From Breviolum minutum Mf 1.05b.01 (lineage: Eukaryota; Sar; Dinophyceae; Suessiales; Symbiodiniaceae), in NCBI GenBank assembly GCA_000507305.1, contig DF239927.1:30562-94561 (forward strand): a DNA stretch of 64,000 nt. Direction: 5' to 3'. Shown one piece after another: positions 11,121-23,700 of the stretch. The translations under genes were made by a program, and so were the position numbers. Within the stretch, counting starts at the first letter, position 1, and every line of letters begins with the position of its first letter. The notes under the pieces were generated by a model. The model saw nothing but the letters and a program-made list of their open reading frames with translations, searched no databases and was not told the DNA's origin.

Positions 11121-12534
11121 ATGGGGCAAAACAAGCGTCGTCGCATCGATGAAATTGATGATTGCGTCACTGGCAGCATGGGAGAAGGGCTAGTAGAGCT
11201 TGAGGTGCTAAGCATGAGTGGAGAATGCATGTTGACATTGAATGTGTTAGACTCCATGCTTGGTCGTGATTTGTGGAAGACGATTTTGGACAAAATTCCA
11301 TGCAAGCCGGGCCATCAGTTGGCTGTCTCCCATAATTCAAGGCTTGCACTGAATGAAAGTCTGCAACGACAAGGACTTGGGGGTCAACGGGCACAGGTTT
11401 CGGCTACCTACATGCCCGTCAATTTGCTGGCTGCCTTGCGTTTTGCCCACGAACGCAACGTCGAAGAAGAAGAGTTCACGCTGAATGGAATTACAGAAAT
11501 GACAGGGGTTAGTCATGAAATGCCTGCCTTGCTGCACAATTTACCCGAGAGCCTTCGCAAATTGACATTTGCACATCGCTTCAATCAAGGACTTCAGAAT
11601 GTGAGATTACCACTAGGCCTGCAAAGTTTGACTTTTGGAACTAGTCAAAGGCTGGAGAACGTGAAATGGCCAGAAGGCCTTCAAAATTTGACTTTGAGTG
11701 AGGAATTCAATCAGAGCCTGCACAACGTGATATGGCCAGCAGGCCTTCAAAGTTTGACTTTTGGTCTTAGCTTCAATCAGGGCCTTGACAACGTGACATG
11801 GCCAGCAGGCCTTCAAAGTTTGACCTTGGGAGGCCGCTTTGATCAGAACCTGGACAACGTGACATGGCCAGCAGGCCTTCAAAGCCTGACTTTGGGACGG
11901 AAGTTCAATCAGAGCCTGGACAACGTGACATGGCCAGCAGGCCTTCAAAGCCTGACTTTGGGACGGAAGTTCAATCAGAGCCTGGACAACGTGACATGGC
12001 CAGCAGGCCTTCAAAGCCTGACTTTNNNNNNNNNNNNNNNNNNNNNNNNNNNNNNNNNNNNNNNNNNNNNNNNNNNNNNNNNNNNNNNNNNNNNNNNNNN
12101 NNNNNNNNNNNNNNNNNNNNNNNNNNNNNNNNNNNNNNNNNNNNNNNNNNNNNNNNNNNNNNNNNNNNNNNNNNNNNNNNNNNNNNNNNNNNNNNNNNNN
12201 NNNNNNNNNNNNNNNNNNNNNNNNNNNNNNNNNNNNNNNNNNNNNNNNNNNNNNNNNNNNNNNNNNNNNNNNNNNNNNNNNNNNNNNNNNNNNNNNAAGT
12301 TGACTTGGTGACCGCTTTGATCAGAGCCTGGACAACGTGACATGGCCAGCAGGTCTTCGAAGCTTGACTTTGAGAGGCTGCGTTGATCAGAACCTGGACA
12401 ACGTGTCATGGCCAGCAGGCCTGCAAAGTTTGACTTTTCACAGTGTAGATGGTAGAAGACTGGCAGAGTCCGGTGTTGTGTTGCCTAGGACGCTTCGCAC
12501 CTTGGTGACAAGAGAGATGCGTTTGAGTTGTTGA
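11121..12534 (+). CDS. FNIP/LRR-like repeat protein, interrupted by assembly gap
   Basis: Starts at ATG 11121 (MGQNKRRRID). The N-terminal domain, about residues 25-140, contains LEVLSMSGECMLTLNVLDSM, GRDLWKTILDKIP and VSATYMPVNLLAALRFAHE; it is a conserved lead-in that I recall from dinoflagellate proteins of this kind. From about residue 150, 22-residue (66-base) units follow with the pattern WPAGLQSLTLG-x-x-FNQSLDNVT, close to the FNIP repeat (a beta-solenoid relative of leucine-rich repeats, usually for protein contacts). The last two units before the gap are identical in DNA. After the gap the frame differs by one, explained by the arbitrary gap length and by missing T and G bases beside it (12297-12313). 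The C-terminal cap reads RTLRTLVTREMRLSC and stops at 12532-12534. No introns are evident. The binding partner is unknown. Confidence 0.8.
12026..12296. other. Assembly gap (271 N) inside the repeat array
   Basis: The gap sits in the FNIP repeats, where near-identical 66-base units would defeat short-read assembly. The true number of missing units is unknown. The first bases after it (aagttgacttggtgaccgc) look like a unit with dropped T and G bases, so the edge is unreliable. Confidence 0.98.
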
Positions 12535-14190
12535 GCACAACAACGCAAGGGTGGTCATGTGAGGTTGGAGCTGTTTGGCACAGGTAGAAGGCGGCTCTTT
12601 GGTTATGTTTGAAGCGATGGATAGGCTCATGGTAACCCTGAATGATCACCATTGATCGGATGACCATCGTTGATCCGAAAGTCTGCAGCTGGAGGGGACC
12701 ATTGATGAAAAATAAGAGTATGTTTCAGGACATCAAAACAACAGGTTGTTTAGGATATTCCATGAAACAACTTACATGGGCATACATGGGCCAAGCCGTA
12801 ACAAGCCGTTGAAATTATATACTCAGGATTTGATGAGATACCATCTTCGAGAATAGGCCAACCCCCACAAGGAAAGGAGCCAAGGATGGATGGTCGTTTG
12901 TAGGTCGAGAATTTCCTTTCTTTCAGGCTTTATTTGGTCAAAAAACGTTAAATTAGCACACTCCAAATAAAAGCAACAAAAAATTGGACGCCAAATCGTC
13001 CTCCAGTCCTATTTTCAAATTCTGGTGTGAGCCGCGTCAATTTCAGGGAGGGTATTTTCCTACAAGAGGGGCCCCTATAAGTCGTTATAAAGTAGGTTTA
13101 TAATTTATTATATTTATAAGGGGGTATACTAAAGGCATAAGGCATAGGAATGCTTAGGACATGTGACATGATTTTTTTTGGTTTATGCTGGGTTGGGTAT
13201 AGAGTTACATCCAAACCTGGAAGTCAAGCTCACTATTAAGATACCAGAAACCCCAATTTTCCAAGCACCTAAAAAATGCAAAAATGGCCAGAAAGATGCA
13301 GCCAAGAAAACGAGAAAACCGTTTTGGCATTTTTGCGTTTTCGCTTTAACTCTGCGTTTTCGCATGTTTTCGTGTTTTTGGGTTTTTGTGTTTTTGCGCT
13401 TTTTATTTTTTTGTGTTTTTTTTTTGGTTTTGTGTTTTCTCACTTTTGCGTTTTCGTGTTTTCGTGTTTTTGCCTATTGCTGGCGATTTTTGTTCTTTGG
13501 GATTTGATAAACATGAATGAGGTCTTGCCAGGAAAACTCAGGTATATAACACGGAGAAGAGGCGGAGCATGAAGAAGAGAAGTCTTTTCAAAGTCGAAAA
13601 AAATGATGAAGAATATGATTAACCCTAAGGCTCCACGGGATGTCAGGGGGTGTCAAAACCACCTGCTTTAAGGCCGCAGGGGGTGTCATTAGGAGGGTCT
13701 GGTGTTTCCATAGGAGGGGTCAGGAGCCTTAGGGTACAAGGACAGAGGTTTAGTTGGGAAAAGGGAGGCGGGGGGGGCTCGTGACAGGATTTTCTTCTAC
13801 GTGAAGAAAAAACATCTTGGAATGCCCTTGTTCCAGAAAAACTCATGTTTCAGAGAAGAGGGATTTCTGCGGAAAGATATTTCGCTAAGAAAAGCAAGGC
13901 TCTCTTTAGAGAAAGAAGATGAAATACATGTTTAAATATCAATAAAGAAGGGGTGTTAAGGAAACAGTTTTTGGTATGAGGCGGATAGTTCCTTTTAAAG
14001 TCAGGGGGTCCAAAGGCTTTTTATGCAATGGTCATTCCTAAAGGGACCCTTATTTGAAAGTAGTGATTTCTCCCATACCCCATACCATCCATGTATGGTA
14101 TATCCTACATTTACCATAGAAATCAACCAGTCATGTAGGTAAATATACCATACATGGATTCTATGGGTACCAGGAAGTTTTCACCAACAT
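12535..14190. other. 3' flank and low-complexity T-rich stretch
   Basis: The first 150 bases are presumably 3' UTR of the repeat gene. Bases 13318-13490 are a degenerate GTTTTCGTGTTTTTGCG-type low-complexity tract; frames through it (Phe/Cys-rich on +, Lys/Thr-rich on -) are artefacts. A family E palindrome with GGTATA...TATACC arms lies at about 14087-14165. No supported exon. Confidence 0.5.
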
Positions 14191-14198
14191 ATTTGCAT

Positions 14199-14326
14199 GG
14201 TGTTGAATCAAACTCCGCTGCCGATGTCGCCAGGTGCCCCATGCGCTTTGTCCAAGACTATGACTGCGGGCCCCACATTGATGAGAGCCACACGTGGAAA
14301 TGCTGATGTCAAAGGCCGCGAAACAG
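14199..14326 (+). CDS. Possible exon, two candidate frames
   Basis: A GC-richer island without MITE sequence ends at a good donor (AAACAG|GTGAAA, 14326/14327). Frame 1 reads NQTPLPMSPGAPCALSKTMT and stays open to the donor. Frame 2 reads ESNSAADVARCPMRFVQDYD then CGPHIDESHTWKC and stops at TGA. Frame 2 looks more like folded protein; frame 1 fits the donor. Left edge unresolved; function unknown. Confidence 0.35.
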
Positions 14327-14339
14327 GTGAAAAACCTCA

Positions 14340-15360
14340 ACTTCCATAGGAATCCATGTGTGGTATATTTTTATACCTGGCAATTCTGGTGACCTTTTTG
14401 GGATGGTTAAGTGACCCTTTTCAATGGCTACGTGACCTCCAACTAGGGGATGAAAAGGTCACGGCTTGAATCACCTGGTACTTACTGTATCTTTTACCGA
14501 GAGATGTACTATAGACATTGGCTAAATGTAGGCAAATATATGTAACTATATCAGCCTCGTGGATCCTAAACAAAAAAAACATGTCACTGACACATATAAA
14601 TTCAAAAAAAGACAAATCAACAGCAGGTAGATGTCTATACCAGTCTCATGGATCCTGAAACAAAAAATGTTCCATAAATTCCATTAAACAAATCAACTAA
14701 CAGGTAGGTAAATATACCAATCTCATTTGTCCTATGGGTAACTGTTTCAACTGCTTTACCCTGAAATTTGAAACATATACACGATTTCGACCGTCACAAG
14801 TTACCAAATGTCACCGTTTGAAAGGATCCCCTGGTCCGTTTTCCAAAGCCATTTTGTTGCAGCGAAAATTAAGCTGCTGATCTGCAGGAAAGGTCATTGC
14901 TTGTTAACCCAAAATTTTGATGATCAAGGATTTTCTTCAAACATGATGGCACTTTGAAACTTTGGTCGTACATTTTGGGATGCCCCAGACAACCTCTCCA
15001 GGATACCACGGGCCTAAAAAGAGTTTTTCCGAGTGAGCCAGCATCCCGTGGCAAGGGGAAACAATCATCCCCTATAAGCTCTAAACAACCAGGTTAATAG
15101 CTTATTATTAACCATTTGTTTCCCTTAGTAAGGACTTATGAAACCTTTATTTCCTTAAGGGGGGTTACGTTACTGTAGGTTGACCAGGGGCCCTTTTTTT
15201 TCGTGGCTCACTTGGTTTCAGGGGTGGCTGACAGCCGACAGGTTCTCCCAATCATCGAACTTGGAAGCTAAAGAGTCGTTGGAGCATCTCGGAAGTTGAA
15301 AGATTGTGGTGGTGGGGAGGCTGAAGTTTCATTCCCTTGGGGTACCTCTTTTTGTTTGCT
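14340..15360. other. Repeat stretch (families E, F, H)
   Basis: A family F palindrome (GTGACCTTTTTGGGATGG and a right arm containing GAAAAGGTCAC) lies at 14388-14465. Family E-like arms (AGGTAAATATACC) are at about 14520-14740, and a family H element (TTATTAACCATTTGTTTCCC) at about 15070-15190. No exon recognised. Confidence 0.5.
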
Positions 15361-15715
15361 TGGTTGGTTTTGTTTGTTTTGTTTTTCTTGTTTGTTTTGT
15401 TTGGTTGATTTGGTTATGTTTTTTTTGTTTTGTTTTGTTGTGTTTGATGTTTTGTTGCCTTGGTTGGTTTTGTTTGATGTTTTGTCTGGTTGGTTGAGGT
15501 TGTTTGATGTTCTTTTTTGGTTGGTTGGTTTTGTTTGGTTGGTTGGTTTTGTTTCGTTGGTTGGTTTGTTTGATGTTTTGTTTGTTTGTATGTTTGTTTG
15601 TTTGTTTGTTTGTTTGTTTGTTTGTGTGTTTGTGTGTTTGTTTGTTTGTTTGTTTGTTTGTTTGTTTGTTTGTTTGTTTGTTTGTTTGTTTGTTTGTTTC
15701 TTTGTGTGTTTGTTT
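15360..15715. repeat. TTTG/TTGG microsatellite
   Basis: About 350 bases of degenerate TTTG and TTGG units, nearly pure TTTG from about 15580 to 15700. Poly-(Val-Cys-Leu-Phe) frames on + and Lys-Gln-Thr-Asn frames on - are repeat artefacts. Confidence 0.95.
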
Positions 15716-15719
15716 GGTG

Positions 15720-17780
15720 AATTATTTTGCATGTTCAAGTTGCTGTGCAATTAGTTGCTTCTTTAGCTATCCCTTTCTAGTTTGGAGTTGGTGGGATAGA
15801 GCCAAGACGTCAAACAAAACCTGTGGAGGGCTTTAAATCTTTGCAAACCTTTCAGAAATCCTGGGTGGAGATAAAGTACCATTAAAAACTCAGTTTCTGA
15901 AAACAAATAGGAACCTGAAAATCAGCAGGAGATGAACAAAGAGATAATGATTTCCAAACCTTTTTTCTTTTTTATGGTTCTAGCCATTAGATTCCTTTCT
16001 GAGAATAGGGATGGATGTTATGTTTTTTTCACCTTGGCAACTATGGTTGGTACACTTTAGGATGTGACTTTCACTCCATTTCCACCAGTGTCATGTACAT
16101 GAAGTTGCAGCACAATGTAGGTCACCATTTTGGGTGATCAAGCATGTAGTGCAACTTTTTTTGTTTCACTTTGATCCTCTAGAATTTAGTTAGGTGATAG
16201 TGGGTCTATTTCCAAAACAAGAGACCCCCCAAAAAAACGAACATAACAATGAACAAAAACAAGCATTTGAGTCGAATGTATCTCCTATTCAAAGAAAAAG
16301 ACGTTGATTTTCAAGCTGTTTTGTCATGTGTTTTTTTCGGGGTACATCCTTTACGGAAACTTTAATCAAGTAGCATCCGTACCTCAAGACATTTGGCTGT
16401 CAGGTACTGCAAAAGACATTTGGCCGGTCAGCTCAGTTGAGAAAAAAAGGTGTGGATACTTGGTCCAGCTTGGCCCAAAAGAACAGTTTTTTTGTAGGGT
16501 GAAATAATTCCATTGATAATTGGTAGGGGGCCCACCTTGTACCCCTATTGATCTTATACCTCCCAAAACAAATCAAAAATGAAATGATGGAATCAACCTG
16601 AAAAACCATGCATCCTTGCAACAGGAGTTGAATTAGAGACCGAATATCATCATGTTGTTTATTGAAGGTTCTTATGTGAAGTTTTTTGGAAGTGGATTTG
16701 ATGGATTGAAGTTCATCTCTTTGGGGACGTGTTTTTGTAAATGGGTTTAATAAAATCAAATTTGCAACTATTTGCATAGCTGCTTGATGCATGGTTTTTA
16801 TATAGATACCTTGCCACTCTCCAGCAGGGATGGGAGATGATGGGAGGATAGGAATCTACTAAACAGAGGCGTTTTGGATAAATTGGTGGAGTTGTTTTGT
16901 GATGATGTTCTGCTTAAATCCTGTTGTTGAAACAGACCCTCTATCTGACTTGAGCGACTCAAACGTTGGGAGATTTTAGCAGATATCCCAGGCAAGTGCA
17001 ATTTGAATTTCAGCAGGTGATGGTTTGTGGTACTTCAAGGATTTTTCAACCCCCGATTATTTCGAACCATCAAAGGTTGGCAAAAATCATGCCGAGGAGT
17101 TGTAGGCTAGGATGAAACACCCTCCCGAAGTTTAACAGTGAGTTTGCCCCTGAAAAGTTACTTAAGGGACCCAATTCCGGAAAGTATAGCCTTGCAATCG
17201 CATCATTTTTCAGAGTAAACTCGCTGTTAAACTTCCGCGCGGGGGGGGGGGGGAGACACTTGCAAACTACCAACCAGCGACTGGACGCAGGAAGGTCACT
17301 TTAAATACGTTTAAATATGTACGTTTTCACTGTTGCGCCATCGGTAGGGAATGTTTTTTACATGGATCATCCCACACGTTTGACCAGGAAACTTGTTTGT
17401 AATCCCAATAAGTTTTGAAATATTCCTCATTTTTTTGGTGGCAGGAGTGTTGTTTTTTTCCGTGCACCCCATGAGAACATGGGTTTTCATTGTGCAACGT
17501 GCCATCGGTGGATCATCGGTGTGCCATCAGTTGAGGTCAAAACAAGGTGCTGCTGCCATGGAAGAAGTCTATCCTGTTACTCAGCAGAAAGGGGTTACAA
17601 AATGGGCCCAAAATCCAATTACAAGATAAGGTAACTAAGTAGAGTTATATAATTCCACTTATATGTATAACTTACGTCGGGGTTGTTACCCGAGTTACCC
17701 ATTTATTAGGCCACTTATGCCGGGATGGTGCCACACCACCCCCAGTTTTCGGATAAATCTGCGGCCATCTCCATTTTTTC
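15720..17780. other. Mostly featureless stretch with one palindrome
   Basis: A family B-like palindrome spans about 17119-17248 (CCCGAAGTTTAACAG ... CTGTTAAACTTCCG) and runs into a G-run at 17239-17252. Bases 16510-16560 carry a family C arm (GGTAGGGGGCCCACCTTGTA). A frame at about 17460-17629 (MRTWVFIVQRAIGGSSVCHQ) is open but has no good borders. Otherwise I see nothing. Confidence 0.45.
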
Positions 17781-17782
17781 AG

Positions 17783-17844
17783 GATCGCTTCGGGTCGGCG
17801 CAGAGAGATTTGTTGAAAGCATCATTAATTGGCACACCTGGACG
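17783..17844 (+). CDS. Short exon with good borders, product unknown
   Basis: A classic acceptor (tccattttttcag) ends at 17782 and a donor (ACG|GTGATC) begins at 17845. The 62-base exon is open in two frames: DRFGSAQRDLLKASLIGTPG and SLRVGAERFVESIINWHTWT. It may be a 5' exon of the channel gene downstream, because it is on the same strand and precedes the first assigned exon, but that is inference only. Confidence 0.45.
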
Positions 17845-17849
17845 GTGAT

Positions 17850-19020
17850 CTTTTAGACCTGAATAAGTTTCTTTGGTGTTACAAGAAAATCCCAGGTTCT
17901 TCACCCTTTTGGTGCTTCAAAAAAGTGACCTTTTCAGGGCTAAAAAACGTGACCTTTTCCGATTTTGGTGATCATATTTGTCCCTTGGAAGCTGGTCATC
18001 AAATTCTATATACCCCTAAACATCCACTTTTTTAATGGTTGTTTCAATTGGATGATTCCAAATCTTTATTAGAAAAATAGTTGTTTCACCAAACATCCAT
18101 TAAAAAATTGTTGTTTAGGGTTCTAGGTATAAACCTTCGCCAGATGAAATCTCATGAGAACTAGCAGCTATCCCTTCCCAGTCACTTTTAATATAGATGT
18201 GTTTCTATCTTAGATGCCAAAACGGATGGTTGATGGATATTAAGTTGCGTACAAGTTTGGTGCCATACTTGGAGGATCATCCCATTTAATAAGATTCAGT
18301 ATGTGATGAACAACCATGACGATCGTAAGTCCTCTAAGTAGGATTAGTCTATAGATGGGTTGTAACCCCCATGACTAACCACTTACTATATGGGATGATC
18401 CTCCAAGTAGGAGGGAGTTTGGTAAGTTAAGTCTATTGACCTCACCGGCCTTGAGCTTCCCATTTTTCTTCATGTTTTCCGGCTTCAATTCACCATCTTC
18501 ACTGACTCTATAGACCTTTGATTATTGAAATCCGGGAGAGAGAGACATGTGTAAATAGGCGGGCTATCCCCATTTTTGCCGCCAACCCCACGAAACCTCC
18601 ATGAATCATGGCTAGTAAACCTAACGTCAACCTCAAATGTACCAAAAACATGTTTTTTTAATAAGGCCCTATATGAAGGGAATCCAAAAGTTAATAAGCG
18701 GCCCTTAATAAGGCCTTACTTCTGGTCGGGTAGATTCACCAAGCCATAAATGAAAGGGACCTCGGGGGGGTGGGAGGGGAAGATGCCTGGAAACCACCTT
18801 TTCGGAATTCTAAGGCCAATAGGGCAATGAAGAAGGCGGGGAGCCAACCTGCACCAACGGGTGAGAGAGTTTTGGAAGGTTGCAACTTAAGGAAATATAT
18901 GTGGACAAGTTTTTTGGCGACTGCGAAAAGGAACATCTTTTTTGTTTAGGGTGCTTTCTTTAAAGTATAGCAATTCCACTTTTCTTTTTTTGAGTTTTTA
19001 TAGTTCTGCAACAAATTCAG
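17850..19020. other. Repeat-rich stretch with one doubtful exon
   Basis: A long imperfect hairpin spans 18260-18420 (CTTGGAGGATCATCCC ... GGGATGATCCTCCAAG). A family H element is at about 18600-18730. Bases 18780-18945 are open on + (NSKANRAMKKAGSQPAPTGE, RVLEGCNLRKYMWTSF) and also on -, so the coding strand is not settled. Confidence 0.4.
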
Positions 19021-19114
19021 CGTTTCAAACACCGCTTCGCCTGTCAGGAGAGGACGCTCTTCAGGCCGCACGGGGATGGCATGGTTTGGATCTACCTCCC
19101 CACAATCCAACAAG
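19021..19114 (+). CDS. Channel gene: putative N-terminal cytoplasmic exon
   Basis: The acceptor is gcaacaaattcag (19020). The donor AACAAG|GTGGGC (19115) is the left end of a family C MITE. After one base the frame reads VSNTASPVRRGRSSGRTGMA and then WFGSTSPQSNK, a Ser/Arg/Gly-rich disordered stretch typical of a cytoplasmic tail. It ends in phase 0, matching the next exon at 19364. Another frame (PLRLSGEDALQAARGWHGL) is also open, so I am not certain. Confidence 0.45.
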
Positions 19115-20693
19115 GTGGGCCCCTAATTACCAGTTAGTGAGTATAGATCACTCTACTTATTTCGGGGTTATATAAGTTATATACCCCAGTTACCCATTGA
19201 TTTTCGGTCATTTATTATAGGGGTTGTATATACCCTCCAGGGAACTAACATATCCCCCCAAAATGGCATTTTGAAGATGATTGTGGGATATGTTAATTCC
19301 CTGGAGGGTAACTAACTGCGCATTGAAAAAAAAGAATCCATTCCTGGCACCCACCATTTGCAGTGGCGAAACTGTTTATGGAGCTTCGATCCCGTACCGC
19401 GAACCTGCAGGTTCAGCAGCCGAAGGATGCGTCAAACTTTCGGGCTGCAATGGCTTTTCCCGTTACATCCCAATGGTCGCATGCGGTTGACCTGGGCAAC
19501 TTGACGTTTTAAACGATGATGTTTTTTTGATGAAGGTGGAAGATCATGTTATAATGAAGATTGAGGAGTGTAATTTAGTACTACGTATTTACACACACAT
19601 TTATATATACATATACACGTTTGCATTTATTTACATAGGACTATGGTTATATGTATATACATATTGTATACATGAGTGTGGCGATTATTGATTGATACAT
19701 GACATGACCATGGTGCCTATGGAGTTCGGGTATAGTATTGGATGGTACTTGATTTTGGGGAGACATTTTGGAGTTCTTTGCTGACAAATCATTGACAGAA
19801 CCATCTTGGGACACTTCCTACTAGGTGGACTCTTAGTAGGATGACCCATCCTAAACGACCCTTTTCGGGAAGGGGAGATGTTTTTTTTTTGGAATGTGGG
19901 GCTGTTCTTATCCCTAGATGACCAAGTTCCGGTCGTGATGATTCTAGTCATTTCCGAGATGAACCAGGCGGCTACATCACCAACTTCCACCATTTTGCCC
20001 AACCATTGAGTAAAGACCTGCTCATGGTAAGATTTTAAAAATGACAGGATTCACTCGTAACGTACTTGGATTCAGATTGGCACCTGTTGAGGGACCGGAC
20101 CAATATCATTTCAGATTTTCCCTTTTGTCACAGTATCACATTAAAAAAATCCTACAAAAGTTGCGGAAGAAAAAGAAACAAAAACATCTCCCTGCCAGAT
20201 TTTGTTGGCGTTGATTTTTGAAAATGCCTAGAAATGGGGGTCTGGATATGGGTGATCATGGGCCCATGGGCCCCACATCAATGCTACCAAGGATGTGACA
20301 TCACTACTATTCCTATGTGGGGTTGCTTGGGAAACCGGGCTGATTCAACGGCTGGATTCGGGCATAGCCCAACAGTATGGATCAGTATGGTCCTAAGCTC
20401 TAGAAACTAACCCCATCGAATTCAAAAATGGACTCGGATTCAAGATGCATTTCCTATTGAAAGTGGGGTGGGGAGATTCCATTGCGATTGGTTAGTTTAC
20501 CTAGAGGGGGAGATATATTTTGTTGAAACTTTCTCACAAAAAAAATCGATGCCAAAACCATTGCCAAACAATGCAAACCAATAGGTGACTCACTAAATGG
20601 CCAACCCATCATTGCGGCAAACAAGAAATTTTGACGACACCTCATATGTGTGAAAAAAACAGCTGTAATGCAACATGAGCTCTAATATCAGCC

Positions 20694-20738
<45 letters not shown>

Positions 20739-23700
20739 GTAGTGACTTCAAAGAACACAAGAAACCTCAGAATACCCTCTGAGTATCGAGTAATCTTTCT
20801 CAAAAAAACTCCAGGGACAAAAAAACAATAAATACACACAAATTATTGGTCGTTGTAAGCTGGGCCACCAATTTGCAACTTATTTTGGATTTATAACTAA
20901 CCCCAAGTGAAACCCTTTGATTTTGGGCCGTTTTTATAGGGGCCAAAAATTACCTCCATTTCTTTCCCCAACCGGTTCGAAACGCCAAGCCCACCTTGGC
21001 TGCCTACTGCCCTTTGGATGTCCTGTTGGAAGTTAGGATCAATGGTTGGTAAGTGGTTTATCTCCCCAATATATCCCATTTACAAGTATAGCCCTGGGCT
21101 TCCACCACCATTAAAATAATGGTTGACCATGGTTGACCCACTTTCGATGATTAAAACCTTTAGGTAAGCAATGGTGGTTATATTATATAACATTCATTGT
21201 TTTAATGGTGGTTGGAATCCCACGGATAGGTTATAACCCATTGATCCTAACATCACCGTTTCATGCCATCCTAACAAAACCGTCTACTTTGCTCCATCCA
21301 TCCATCCATCTTTTCACCCAAAAAAAAAAAGCGCTTCGCCTTGGCCTTCAGCCTACGACGTCTTCTACATTCCCTTCACAGCCTTGGATCCACCCGACAC
21401 GCAGGTGCCGTTTTTTTACGTAGATGGTGGCACCGTGGCGAGTGGCGGATTCCGATGGGAAGACGGCTTTCTACCGTAGTGTTTTTCTTTGGGGGTGGTT
21501 GGTTCGTTTGGGAAACCGATGTGTGTTTTTGTTCAAATGGGATCAGTTTTTTTTTTCATGGCAATTTTTAGGGTATGGTATTTTTCACCCTGTAAATTGA
21601 TTACTTCGGATTTTCCAGGGTGATTTAATTTGATAAAAAGGTGAGGTGATCCATTGAGTATAGGATTCATTATTGCATTGGCAGTGTCAGGATATCCGAA
21701 TCTAGGTGGTGGTTTCAAATATGTTGTATTTTAATCCCTACTTGCGGAAATGATCCAATTTGACTTGTGCATATTTTTCAAGTGGGTTGGTTCAACCACC
21801 AACTAGATAAATGATGTGTGAATTATTTTTTGAAGTATGATTTCAAGACGTCACGTCAGGATATCCTACCCTAGGGATCCTGGCTCACCTTCTCAGAATG
21901 GTTTCATGGAACCTAAATACCTTGAATAAGGAGGTGATGGAAAACACCCCAACCGCTCATCATCTGACGTTCGGTGAGCCAGGATCCTTAGGGCTAAGTT
22001 ATGTCGACAACACTTGATGTTTAAACATTGAACCGCAACGGTTTGCCAATCTCCTTGATCACACTGCAACGTCTGGCAGTTCACTGAAGTGGTGGTTTGG
22101 AGTGGCTTGATTTTCTGGTCACTGGACACTTGGCGGAGAAATTTGATGGCAGCAAGTGTTGGAAGGAAATCTGCGGAATGCGGAAATAGGATTCATGGGA
22201 CCCCTATAACCGGAGTGACATGGTTCCCTACTTTTATTGGTTTTTCAGCCCACCTATGTATGTCAGAATATTTACTAATGGATTTGGACCATCCAAGATA
22301 CAGTATGTCCAAATGGATGGTAAGGAGTATCACTGGAAGGGTCCTGGTATATTTGTTTGATTTTCATGGTATATGAATAAAAAATAAATGATAAATGTAC
22401 GTATGTCTCTTGTATCAGTGCATCCCATTGGTTGTTTGGATGCCTTCTTTTGGTGACTTCATTCATGCAAATTCTTGGACTGAACCTGCCAACTTTTTCA
22501 TGGATGGAACAAGTTCTGACTTGGAATGGTGCAAATTCACCTTCGGGGCGTTGTGTTTTTTGAAAATATATGAATCCCTAGGAATCCACCGTCATATGCT
22601 CAGATGATGAGCAGAGGGTGTCCAATCACCGACCTCCGAAACGCAGGTCGTATTTTGGTTCCATGAAACCATTCTCAGAAGCTGGTTGGACCCCTAATGA
22701 AATTCCACACAAGATCTGGGTAGATGCAGCTTGGTACCGGGGGATTAGTTGTATGATTTTTCTTGTGATGAGTTTCATGATTGGGTGGAATTTTCTTTGG
22801 TTGGTTGAGGAAGGAGATATTATGGAGCTGCAGTTTTAGGTTTTTCCCTCACCACTGCCACCACTTGTTAGGAAGAATTGATCTGAATCTTTTGCACAAA
22901 AAGTGCTGACAAATCTTCCCATTGCGGACTCAAGGTCATTGATAGGAATTGATGTGGAAGGGATGCGCTGGAATATCTAAGACCTTGTAAATAACGGGAT
23001 AAACACCAACCACAACTGGTGAGTTTACCGGATTTCTGAACCATCAATAGTGTGCTGCAGGTGTTTTGTTGTGCTTTCAAATGTTTTTACGGCATTGTTC
23101 GTGTTCATTGTCATCCCTTCTTGGGGTGGTGGTGGGAGTCCAATTTGACCACATTGTCAACCAGTTTGAAACCACCACCAGGAAGAATTTGTTGAACAAC
23201 TTCTACCTCCGCCCCAGCAAGACTGACCTTCAATGAACTTGATGTCAACAACCAAGGATATGCTCATGAGCAATGTGTCAGAAACCTCAGTTTGGGCAAG
23301 CAAAATATGAGCAAGCGGAAAAAAACAGTTGATGAAGAAGTCTTCCGAAGTGATGCGCTTTTTTTTGTCTTGGTTTGGGACTCCACACCATGGATATTTC
23401 GATATGTGTTGGATATGGCCTCCTCCCTGCAAACTCGTGGAAAGTGTAGGGTTAATAGGAATCCCAAACCCAAATATTGTAAGAATCCTGGAAAAAGGTC
23501 ACTGTTGCAAGGAGGGGGAAATAATAACAAAGACATCCCGACATGTCGTGTTTTTCCTTTCATTTTGGGATACCAGGCGCCCAACCCAGGATGTTAGGCA
23601 CCCAACACCAGGGATGACATGAAACATTGGATTGTGTAGGAAAAATCCACCAGTGGAAAAACCTTTCTTTGCTCATTACCTGGGGTTTGGGGGTGGTAGG

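Noticed and set aside
11613..12014. 133-codon minus-strand frame with repeats (ACWPCHVVQALIE)
   Set aside because: It is the antisense shadow of the FNIP repeat gene. The same applies to 54860-55168 and 55188-55649.
13178..13572. Phe/Cys-rich + frames and Lys/Thr-rich - frame
   Set aside because: The underlying DNA is a degenerate GTTTTCGTGTTTTT tract.
15268..15754. Frames of about 150-160 codons on both strands
   Set aside because: Produced by the TTTG repeat; the sequence is low complexity with no domain or splice borders.
17239..17252. G-run as a quadruplex-type regulatory site
   Set aside because: It sits at the end of a diverged MITE arm and a single homopolymer is not enough to argue function.
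22618..22839. 73-codon frame with a membrane-like helix (SCMIFLVMSFMIGWNFLWLV) as a channel segment
   Set aside because: It begins inside a family J repeat, has no matching borders, and the S2 position is already filled by a better candidate with matching phase.
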